NCBI GenBank assembly: GCA_965227335.1
Contig: CBDDFV010000001.1
Span: 1,178,001-1,242,000 of the forward strand
Reading direction: 5' to 3'
From: CBDDFV01 sp965227335
GTDB lineage: Bacteria; Planctomycetota; Phycisphaerae; Phycisphaerales; SM1A02
Length of the DNA stretch: 64,000 bases
Part shown: piece by piece, positions 8,597-15,455 of the stretch
Position numbering within the stretch: position 1 is the stretch's first letter
Layout of the letters: each line of letters begins with the position of its first letter
Program-made: the position numbers and the translations under genes
The notes under the pieces: generated by a model
Databases searched by the model: none
Told to the model about the DNA's origin: nothing
Seen by the model: only the letters and a program-made list of their open reading frames with translations

Positions 8597-10234
8597 ATGG
8601 CGAATGAATCGACGCAGAGCAGTGAGCTGATCGGCGAGGCCGCCGCGGCGGCGGACGCGGCCGAGAAGGTGCAGACCCGACGGCAGGGTCTGATCGCGGG
8701 ACTTGCCGTGTGGGCGGTGATCGGCGGTCTGATCGTCTGGAACGTCGCCGCCGCCTGGATGTGGCTGTACGCCGTCGTTCTCGCGGTCGTCGCCCTCGCG
8801 TTCGCGGTGCCGCAGATTCGCGAGCGGGTCATGGCCTGGACGCCGACCACCCGCACCGGCATTCTGGTGGTGGGGATCATCCCGCTGGCGCTGCTCGGCG
8901 TGGTGGCGCTCGTCTTCCTGCCGGATGTGCACCACGCCTTCGCGCTGAACATGACCTTCTGGTTCGTGGCGTCGCTGCTTCCCGCCTCGATGTACTACCT
9001 GTTCATCGGGACCCGGAAACGCAGCCTGCTCAACGAGTACATCGGGAATCTGTTCCGCATGGGGATCATTCCGGCCGTGGGGCAGGACGAATCCGGCTCC
9101 ACCGAGCGACGCGTCCTCGCCGCGCTCGAGAAGTTCGAGGCGGTGTACGGTCCCCTGCCGAACGCGCGTCGGCTGGCCCGGCGGATCCTCCATGGCGAAC
9201 GGGAGATCAGCGATGATCGCGACATGGGGGGCGGGATCTCCTCCCTCCTCGCCCCGACGGTCGCGATCCCGCTCACGCTTTCGACCATTCTGATCGCGCT
9301 CGGCTGGCTGCTCGTGCTCGACATTCCCGCCACCGCGCCGGACCTCACCGCGCTGGTCGGGCCGGCGCCGCCCGACGCGTCCGGACGCGTGTCGCTCGCC
9401 GTCCTCGCCTTCCCCCGCCCCGAGCCGACGTACTTCGCCTTCCTCGGCGCATACTTCTTCGCGATCCAGATGCTCTTCCGACGGTACGTGCGACGCGACC
9501 TCGGCCCCAGCGCCTACGTCGCCGTCTCGCAACGCATCATCCTCGCCGTCATCGGCGCATGGGCGGCGTATGTCGCTCTGCTCGTGCTCAAGCCGACCAA
9601 CGCCGAGGAATACGCGGCGATCATCGGCTTCGTCATCGGCGTCTTCCCGCGGATCGCCTGGCAGTTCGTCTCCGCCGCGATCCGGACGTTCTCCTTCTCC
9701 TGGCTCCTCCTGCCGAGCCTCCGCTCGCGTCTGCCCCTCTCCGATCTCGACGGCCTCACTGTCTGGCACGAAGCGCGGCTGGAAGAAGAGGACATCGAGA
9801 ACATCCCCAACATGGCGACCGCCGACCCCGTCGACCTGATGCTCAACACCCGCTTCCCCCCGGGCCGCATCATCGACTGGATCGACCAGTCCATCCTCTA
9901 CACCGCGATCGGTCCCGATCCCGCCAACGGCGACTCTCTCTGCGAAGGACTCCGTCGATTCGGCGTGCGCACCGCCAGCGCGCTCCGCGTCATCGCTCGT
10001 CAGACGGCGCCGGGGCAGCCCGTCACGCTCGGTGAACTCGATCCCGTCGCCGTGACCGAACTCGTCCGCTCACTCGAGATCTACCCCAATCTCCGGCTCG
10101 TCGAGGCGTGGCGCGGCATCACGGCGCCGACCGCGAACGAACAGCCTGTCGCCCCCGAGCGACTTGTCGAGATCGACGCCCCCGCCCGCGATCCCGGCGC
10201 CGGCGTCACGACGCGGGCCGGTCGCCCTCAATGA
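8597..10234 (+). CDS. Conserved polytopic membrane protein of unknown function
   Basis: 545 aa, not assignable to a named family. A short hydrophilic N-terminus is followed by two pairs of membrane segments (about residues 35-80 and 90-145), a soluble loop of about 75 residues, then further segments near 235-255, 285-300, 315-335 and 340-360. The C-terminal 170 residues are soluble and begin with LSDLDGLTVWHEARLEEE. This stretch, with NMATADPVDLMLNTRFP and IIDWIDQSILY, resembles a soluble tail seen in uncharacterised membrane proteins of other bacteria (recalled, not searched). GAGGGG precedes the ATG. Its last 29 bp overlap tail to tail with the lipoprotein gene on the other strand. Confidence 0.75.
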   Translation: MANESTQSSELIGEAAAAADAAEKVQTRRQGLIAGLAVWAVIGGLIVWNVAAAWMWLYAVVLAVVALAFAVPQIRERVMAWTPTTRTGILVVGIIPLALLGVVALVFLPDVHHAFALNMTFWFVASLLPASMYYLFIGTRKRSLLNEYIGNLFRMGIIPAVGQDESGSTERRVLAALEKFEAVYGPLPNARRLARRILHGEREISDDRDMGGGISSLLAPTVAIPLTLSTILIALGWLLVLDIPATAPDLTALVGPAPPDASGRVSLAVLAFPRPEPTYFAFLGAYFFAIQMLFRRYVRRDLGPSAYVAVSQRIILAVIGAWAAYVALLVLKPTNAEEYAAIIGFVIGVFPRIAWQFVSAAIRTFSFSWLLLPSLRSRLPLSDLDGLTVWHEARLEEEDIENIPNMATADPVDLMLNTRFPPGRIIDWIDQSILYTAIGPDPANGDSLCEGLRRFGVRTASALRVIARQTAPGQPVTLGELDPVAVTELVRSLEIYPNLRLVEAWRGITAPTANEQPVAPERLVEIDAPARDPGAGVTTRAGRPQ

Positions 10235-11102
10235 TCTCCGGACGATTCACCTTGATCAGCCACGCGGGATCGAAGAACCGGTCCTGGATCTGACTCTCGC
10301 CGAAAGAGACGCCGTCGCTCGGATTCGCGAGCACGAACCGGATCCGCCCCGATCCGTCCGTCGCGTCGATCGTCACGTTCGTCGCCAGCGACGGGGCGGC
10401 AAGTTCGTTCACGCCCTCGATCGACACCGCTTCGTACGCGCGAAGCACGCTCTGCGCGATGGGTTCGCCCGCGGGGTTGAACACGTCGATCACGGTCGGA
10501 CGCAGCCGCGTCAGGTCCACGGTGATCGCCAGCCTCCCGCCGTCGGGCAGGGGGCGCGCGATCCGCCAGCCGTCGTGCGCCGCGTCGTAGCTGACGTCCG
10601 GCGACCCGCCCGCCTCGGTCACCGCGGCCGCGGTGGGAAAGGGCGTGAGCCCCAGCAGATCCAGCACCATCCGCGGGTCCGCCGCGAGCCCGAACGCCTC
10701 GATCCGTTCGTCGCCGTCGTGGCGGCCGAAGTACGCCCGCGGCGGTTCGCTCTTGATTTCGAACAACCAGTAGTGCGTCGCGTTCGAGCCGATCCAGGCG
10801 TACCGGTCGCCGAACTTCGTGATCACCATCGCGGTGCGGTCCGGTCCGCGATAGTAGAGGTCGACGTCGCCCTGTTCGCGCCGGCGGTCGCCGTCCGCCT
10901 CCGTCCACGTGATCTCGACGACCCCGCCCGTCATCAACTCCGACAGTTGCGTTACCCGCGTGTTGTGCGTGCGGGCGATGTCGTCGTAAGAGGGCGCGAT
11001 CGACGGTTGGCGCGGGGGGCGGGCCATGCTCTCCGTCGTCTTGCACGCGCCGACCGTCAGCAACGTCGCGCTGAGCATGATGAGCAGGAGAAGTCGCGTC
11101 AC
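10206..11102 (-). CDS. Lipoprotein, possibly LolA-like fold
   Basis: 298 aa. Starting at the GTG at 11102 gives a classic lipoprotein signal: basic start, hydrophobic LLLLIMLSATLLTV, then GAC with the acylated Cys near residue 20. The mature part is beta-rich with VDLYYRGPDRTAMVITKFGD and IGSNATHYWLFEI, a pattern reminiscent of LolA/LppX-type lipid-carrying beta barrels, though the similarity is too weak for a firm call. It starts 2 nt after the stop of the upstream gene on the same strand, so they form an operon. A longer open frame upstream (to 11234) overlaps that gene and is discarded. Its end overlaps the convergent membrane-protein gene by 29 bp. Confidence 0.75.
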   Translation of the reverse strand: MTRLLLLIMLSATLLTVGACKTTESMARPPRQPSIAPSYDDIARTHNTRVTQLSELMTGGVVEITWTEADGDRRREQGDVDLYYRGPDRTAMVITKFGDRYAWIGSNATHYWLFEIKSEPPRAYFGRHDGDERIEAFGLAADPRMVLDLLGLTPFPTAAAVTEAGGSPDVSYDAAHDGWRIARPLPDGGRLAITVDLTRLRPTVIDVFNPAGEPIAQSVLRAYEAVSIEGVNELAAPSLATNVTIDATDGSGRIRFVLANPSDGVSFGESQIQDRFFDPAWLIKVNRPEIIEGDRPAS

Positions 11103-11104
11103 GA

Positions 11105-11635
11105 TCAGAATTCGCCGCGCAGAATCTCGCCGAGCTGGTCGAGCAGATCGCGCACGTCCTCGTCCGAAAGATGCGGATTCACGACCTCGAGCGGCGGCTC
11201 CGGCGCCTTGACGCCCTTCGGATACATCAGCCATCGTTCGTCCCCGCCTTCATCATCCGTTTCGCGGCCGACATACTTCAGGAGTCGTTTTCGCATCAGG
11301 ATCAACGCGAGCACGAATCGGAACGCGATGCGTTGCGGTCGTTCGTCTTCCGCGAGGCGCTCGAAGAGGGCGATGAGCACGTCGTCGTCGATCAGCGCAT
11401 CGTCCTTCGGATCCTCGGGATCGGGGACGACGGTGCGCCAGTAGCTGAAGAGCCGTTCGGGACGGGCGCCGTTCTCCCAGGCCTCGAGGGCGTAGTCGTG
11501 ACGGTCGAAACCGTCGTCCTCGTCGCGTTCGGCGAGGGTGGCGATGAAGGCGTCGCCGGGGGCGAGGGCGTCGCCGGTGGCGGCGCACACGCCGGTGGGT
11601 CGCCCGATGTGGTAGTGGCTGCCGAGTCCGGTCAT
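11105..11635 (-). CDS. Conserved planctomycete hypothetical protein
   Basis: 176 aa, soluble, no signal peptide. The N-terminal half contains GRPTGVCAATGDALAPGD followed by RHDYALEAWE and LFSYWRTVVP, a pattern I associate with small uncharacterised planctomycete proteins; function unknown. The C-terminal half is helical and acidic. The ATG at 11635 is chosen over an upstream in-frame start because TACGAT lies 6 nt before it, the arrangement of a leaderless promoter seen repeatedly in this window. The lipoprotein gene follows after 2 nt. Confidence 0.75.
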   Translation of the reverse strand: MTGLGSHYHIGRPTGVCAATGDALAPGDAFIATLAERDEDDGFDRHDYALEAWENGARPERLFSYWRTVVPDPEDPKDDALIDDDVLIALFERLAEDERPQRIAFRFVLALILMRKRLLKYVGRETDDEGGDERWLMYPKGVKAPEPPLEVVNPHLSDEDVRDLLDQLGEILRGEF

Positions 11636-11641
11636 GAGAGA

Positions 11642-11647
11642 ATCGTA
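11642..11647 (-). promoter_or_regulatory. Candidate -10 of leaderless transcript
   Basis: TACGAT on the minus strand ends 6 nt before the ATG at 11635, placing the likely transcription start on or next to the start codon. No Shine-Dalgarno is visible. Confidence 0.5.
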
Positions 11648-11754
11648 GCCGCCGGCGACGTCGTCCGCCGCGCACCCTCGCGCCGCCCCCGCGAAAAAGC
11701 GGAACAAACCGGGCGGGGGCGGGTCGTTCCATGCTCGGACGACGATGACGCCGA

Positions 11755-11760
11755 TATACT
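11755..11760 (+). promoter_or_regulatory. Candidate -10 for cdaA
   Basis: TATACT lies 50 nt upstream of the cdaA GTG. No good -35 is seen at the standard spacing. Transcription would begin near 11767. Confidence 0.4.
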
Positions 11761-11810
11761 CCAATGGTCCGGGGCCAGCCGACCCAGCGGGCCGCCAAGG
11801 AACTCGCCTC

Positions 11811-12686
11811 GTGCCCTTTTTTCCGCGACTCGATCAGATCTTCGCCGGGGCCGAACCCTACGCCTTTCTCATCGAACTGGGCGTGATCTGGGTGTGCGTC
11901 TATCTCATTGTCCGCTTCCTTCGCGGCACCCGCGGGGCCGGGATCCTGAAGGGTTTCGTCTTCCTCCTCATCGTCGTGACTCTTCTGCTCAGGGTCGTGT
12001 GGGGCGGATCCGACGCGTTCGACCGGCTCAACTTCATCTACGACCACTTCATGGGCCTCATCGCCCTGTTGCTGATCGTGGTCTTCCAGCCCGAACTCCG
12101 GCAGGCCATGATCCGTCTCGGACACGCCCGCTTCCTCCGCCTCCGTGACCAGGAGGTCAAGCAGGTCGTCGACGCCGTGACCGAAGCGGTCGGACTCCTG
12201 AGCAAGAGTCAGTTCGGCGCGCTGATCGCGATCGAGCGCGGCGTCGGTCTGGGCGGCATGGTCGAGGGCGGCGTCCGGCTCGACGCGGAAGTCTCCGCCC
12301 GCCTGCTCCAGGCGATCTTCTGGCCCAACAGCCCCCTTCACGATCTCGGCGTCGTCATCTCACGCGGACGCGTGCTCGCCGCGTCCGTCCAGTTCCCCCT
12401 CGCCGAGGAAGGCGTCGCGCCGAAGGACTGGGGCTCGCGTCATCGCGCGGCCCTCGGGCTGACGATGGACAGCGACTGCCTCGTGGTCGTCGTCAGCGAA
12501 GAAACCGGCGCCATCAGCATCGCCGAGAACGGCCGCATGGAGCGCGACCTCAGCCCGGACGAAGTCGCCGCCCGGCTCCGCCTTCGCCTCGGTGAAGCGG
12601 CCCTGCCCGGCCCCGCCGCCGCCGCCGATGTCGCCCCCGATCCCCCGACTGCAGTGACGGAGGCGGAAGCCCGTGCGTCGGCCTAA
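11811..12686 (+). CDS. cdaA: Diadenylate cyclase CdaA, variant active site
   Basis: Makes cyclic di-AMP from two ATP; membrane-anchored DAC-domain enzyme, 291 aa. Three N-terminal membrane helices (about residues 15-35, 45-65 and 75-95) are followed by the DAC domain. The RHR motif is intact at 210-212 in GSRHRAALG, and VSEETGAIS is present. The usual DGA motif reads Asp178-Leu-Gly (PLHDLGVVI instead of PLHDGAVII): the metal-binding Asp is kept but the next two residues differ. GTG start at 11811 is preceded by AAGGA; an upstream ATG at 11745 would add a non-conserved tail. The YbbR/CdaR gene overlaps the end by 14 bp. GlmM, often third in this operon, is not here. Confidence 0.92.
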   Translation: MPFFPRLDQIFAGAEPYAFLIELGVIWVCVYLIVRFLRGTRGAGILKGFVFLLIVVTLLLRVVWGGSDAFDRLNFIYDHFMGLIALLLIVVFQPELRQAMIRLGHARFLRLRDQEVKQVVDAVTEAVGLLSKSQFGALIAIERGVGLGGMVEGGVRLDAEVSARLLQAIFWPNSPLHDLGVVISRGRVLAASVQFPLAEEGVAPKDWGSRHRAALGLTMDSDCLVVVVSEETGAISIAENGRMERDLSPDEVAARLRLRLGEAALPGPAAAADVAPDPPTAVTEAEARASA

Positions 12687-13695
12687 CGAATTCGTCACCA
12701 TCATCGGCGTCACGTTCGTGGCGTTGCTCGTCTGGGTGTTCGCGGCGAACGAGACGCGTCAGGAGGCCCGGCTCGATCTCCAGGTCCAGTTCGATGTCGC
12801 CGGCGACGCTGACGCCGACTGGGACGTCAACCCCACCATCGCCTCGGTCGAACTCGTCATCGACGGCTCCAACACCGCCCTCCGTCGCGCCGAGCAACTC
12901 GTCGCCCGGCCGCTCGCCGTCACCCTCCCCGCCGAGGAGGGCGTCCGCCAGGTCGATCTCGTGGCCGAACTGCGGCAGCCGTTTCTCGAGCGGTCCGGCG
13001 CCACCATCGTCAGCGCCGCCTCGCCGGAACGGCTCGTGGAGCTCAACCGGATCGTGCGCGGCATCCCCGTCCGCGTGACCACCGACCTGCCCCTCATTGA
13101 AATCGACGGCGAGGTCCAGGTGGTCCCGTCGGTCATCACCGCCTCGCTGCCCCGCAATCTCCTCCCGGCCGACGGCGTGGTCGAGGTCATCGCCCGGCCG
13201 CTGGTCGACGTCGGCGCCCTGCCGGAAGGGCAGGAGCACGCGGTGGTCGTCGAACTCGTGCCCGTGGGTCCGCTCGAGGGCGACCGACGCGTGACCCTCA
13301 GCCCGTCCCGGGCGGAAATCCGCTTCCGGGTGAAATCCCGCTTCGCCCGCATCACGCTGCCGACGGTCCGGGTCCAGATCGCCGGTCCCGCCGAGGATCA
13401 TGACGAATACCGCATCGTCATCGACAGCGCCGATCGCGTCATTCCCGATGTGACCATCGAGGCGGACGAGGCCGATATCGCCCGCATCGACGCCCGTGAC
13501 GTCAAGATCGTCGCCCTCGTGCACCTCAGCAATCTCGACAAGTCGCGCCGGGTGTCCTCCAAGCCGATCGCCGCGTTCGTCGCCGTCTTCCCCGACGGCC
13601 GTATGAAACCCGTCCGCGCCGTCACCCCGACCGGTGAACTGCAACGCGAGATCAATCTCACCATCGAGGAGCGTGACGACACGCCTCCGAGTTGA
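12673..13695 (+). CDS. YbbR-domain protein, CdaR-like
   Basis: 340 aa with one N-terminal membrane helix (FVTIIGVTFVALLVWVFAA) and an extracytoplasmic part made of repeated beta-rich YbbR-like units. CdaR-type proteins bind and modulate CdaA, and the gene order cdaA-cdaR supports that role. Segments such as GIPVRVTTDLP and the repeated V.V.P..V..S/A pattern match the family, but conservation is low. It starts at a GTG inside the 3' end of cdaA, implying translational coupling. A following RDD protein starts 44 nt downstream. Confidence 0.8.
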   Translation: MRRPNEFVTIIGVTFVALLVWVFAANETRQEARLDLQVQFDVAGDADADWDVNPTIASVELVIDGSNTALRRAEQLVARPLAVTLPAEEGVRQVDLVAELRQPFLERSGATIVSAASPERLVELNRIVRGIPVRVTTDLPLIEIDGEVQVVPSVITASLPRNLLPADGVVEVIARPLVDVGALPEGQEHAVVVELVPVGPLEGDRRVTLSPSRAEIRFRVKSRFARITLPTVRVQIAGPAEDHDEYRIVIDSADRVIPDVTIEADEADIARIDARDVKIVALVHLSNLDKSRRVSSKPIAAFVAVFPDGRMKPVRAVTPTGELQREINLTIEERDDTPPS

Positions 13696-13726
13696 TCGAT
13701 CCGCCCCGGACGCAACGCCGTTTCTG

Positions 13727-13732
13727 TACGAT
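13727..13732 (+). promoter_or_regulatory. Candidate -10 of leaderless transcript
   Basis: TACGAT lies 7 nt before the ATG at 13740, so transcription would begin at the start codon. No Shine-Dalgarno is present. Confidence 0.5.
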
Positions 13733-13739
13733 CACGCCC

Positions 13740-15320
13740 ATGACCACCCTTCGGTCGATCATCCCGATGATGATCCTCGCGCTGTTCTCGTTCCTCGCGA
13801 CGAGCGCCGCGCGCGCGGACGACACTCAACTCCCCGGGGCCGCCGCCGATCAGCACCGGTGGTTCGTCGCCCCCGCGACGCGGCACGCCGAGGATCCCGG
13901 CGCCGCGCCCCGGCCGACGGTGTTCCACCAGGCCGCCGCCATGGACGCCGACGCGTACACGCCCGGTCCTTCGCTCCCCGCGTGGCCCGAGGGTGTGGCC
14001 GCCTTTCGCGATCGCGCGTGGTTCATTCTGCCGGCCGCCGTCGGCGATGACGGGGTCGCCCGCCGACCCGTGCTGTCCCTCACCGTCGCGCCGAAGCCCG
14101 CGTTCGATGAATACATGTTGCTCCCGCTCGATCGCTTCGACGTCCGACGCTCCCTGCCCGGCGTCGGACGCTTCGCCGGGACCGCCGCCACCGACGCGGG
14201 ACTGTACGCCCTCCTCGAACCCGAACCCCGGGCCTCCGTCCGCCTCCGACCCGAGGACGGCTCGGTGACCGCGGTCGAGACCCTCGCCGAACCCACCCTG
14301 CTCCGACTCGTCGGCTCCGCCTGGAATGAAATTGACCTCCCCGACGGACTCGATCCGGGAGCGACGCTTCGGCTCGCGGCGATCGGGGACCGGCTCACCC
14401 TGTTCGCCGCGAATCGGGACGACGACCAGCGGGTCCGGGTGTACCGCTATGACGGCGAAGCCTGGAGTCCGCCCTCGATCGTCGAGCATCCGGCCCCGGC
14501 CGTGGGTCGGGTCACGTGGCTCGAATCGCGTGGCGTGCTGAGCGCGACGACGTCGGACCGACGCATCTCGATCGACCTGCTCGGCGCCGCTCGGGTCTTT
14601 CGCGCCGCTGATGTCGCCATCGACGCGCGACGCTGGACGGCGCTGGGCGGGGCCGAAACGTTGCTTCTCGTGCGAAGCCCGGGTCCGGACGTCGTTGAAT
14701 CGGCCACGGTCGATGTGGAGTCGGGCGCCGTCGGCGAATGGATGACCATGGCGGCCAACCTCGCCCCGGTCGGACGCTACATCCATCTGCCGATCGTGTT
14801 CGGCGTGTCGGTCTGTGTGCTGATCGTCCTGTTCATGACCCGGGCGGGTCAGTTTCAGCCGATCACGCCGGCGCCGGGTTGGACGGTGGCGTTCTTTGCG
14901 CCACGCGCGGCGGCGTTGGTGATCGACCTTCTGCCCGGCGCGTTCATCGCGTGGCTCATCTTTCGATCACCGCTCGAATACCTGCTGATCGCGCCGGTCT
15001 GGACGTTCGACATCTACGACGCGGCCCCCAGCCTCGTCATGATCGCGGTCGCCTTTGTTCACGCCACGGCGATGGAGTCGGTGAGCGGGGCGTCGATGGG
15101 CAAGCGTCTGCTGCGGCTGCGGGTGCAGAAGGACGACGGCGCGACGCTCGGGCCGGGCCGGACGGTCGTCCGGAACCTGGGAAAGAGCCTGATGCTCGCC
15201 GCGCCGCCGCTGGCTGTGATCATGGTGCTCAACCCCAACCGGCAGGGGATCGGCGACCTCCTGGCCCGAGCCCTCGTGGTCACGCCGGGCGAACCGCCGA
15301 CCGTTTCCTCCGACGCGTGA
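13740..15320 (+). CDS. RDD-family membrane protein with large exported N-terminal domain
   Basis: 526 aa. A signal sequence (about residues 1-26, ending ATSAARA) leads into about 330 extracytoplasmic residues without recognisable motifs, rich in beta-type segments. A membrane helix follows (HLPIVFGVSVCVLIVLFM), then a C-terminal RDD domain. The RDD hallmarks are APRAAALVIDLLPGAFIAWL with Arg and Asp in the first helix and SGASMGKRLLRLRVQ after the second, ending in GIGDLLARALVV. RDD proteins are poorly understood; some act in ion transport. The ATG at 13740 sits 7 nt after a -10-like hexamer. An upstream in-frame start at 13692 would lack a clean signal peptide. Confidence 0.8.
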   Translation: MTTLRSIIPMMILALFSFLATSAARADDTQLPGAAADQHRWFVAPATRHAEDPGAAPRPTVFHQAAAMDADAYTPGPSLPAWPEGVAAFRDRAWFILPAAVGDDGVARRPVLSLTVAPKPAFDEYMLLPLDRFDVRRSLPGVGRFAGTAATDAGLYALLEPEPRASVRLRPEDGSVTAVETLAEPTLLRLVGSAWNEIDLPDGLDPGATLRLAAIGDRLTLFAANRDDDQRVRVYRYDGEAWSPPSIVEHPAPAVGRVTWLESRGVLSATTSDRRISIDLLGAARVFRAADVAIDARRWTALGGAETLLLVRSPGPDVVESATVDVESGAVGEWMTMAANLAPVGRYIHLPIVFGVSVCVLIVLFMTRAGQFQPITPAPGWTVAFFAPRAAALVIDLLPGAFIAWLIFRSPLEYLLIAPVWTFDIYDAAPSLVMIAVAFVHATAMESVSGASMGKRLLRLRVQKDDGATLGPGRTVVRNLGKSLMLAAPPLAVIMVLNPNRQGIGDLLARALVVTPGEPPTVSSDA

Positions 15321-15455
15321 CCGATCGGCAGGAACGACGCATCGAAACATCAAAGCTGCGCGGCGCCAACGGCCGATACGCGAAGGTCTGGCGAATGGAG
15401 TCGCCGGCGTGGTCGTCACTTCCCCTCCATGATGAGGGGCGGCGAGAGGATCTCA

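Noticed and set aside
15327..15340. GG-N10-GC sequence resembling a sigma-54 promoter upstream of the TPR gene
   Set aside because: The -12 half has AC instead of TT before GC and the -24 half is poor, so it looks like a chance match.
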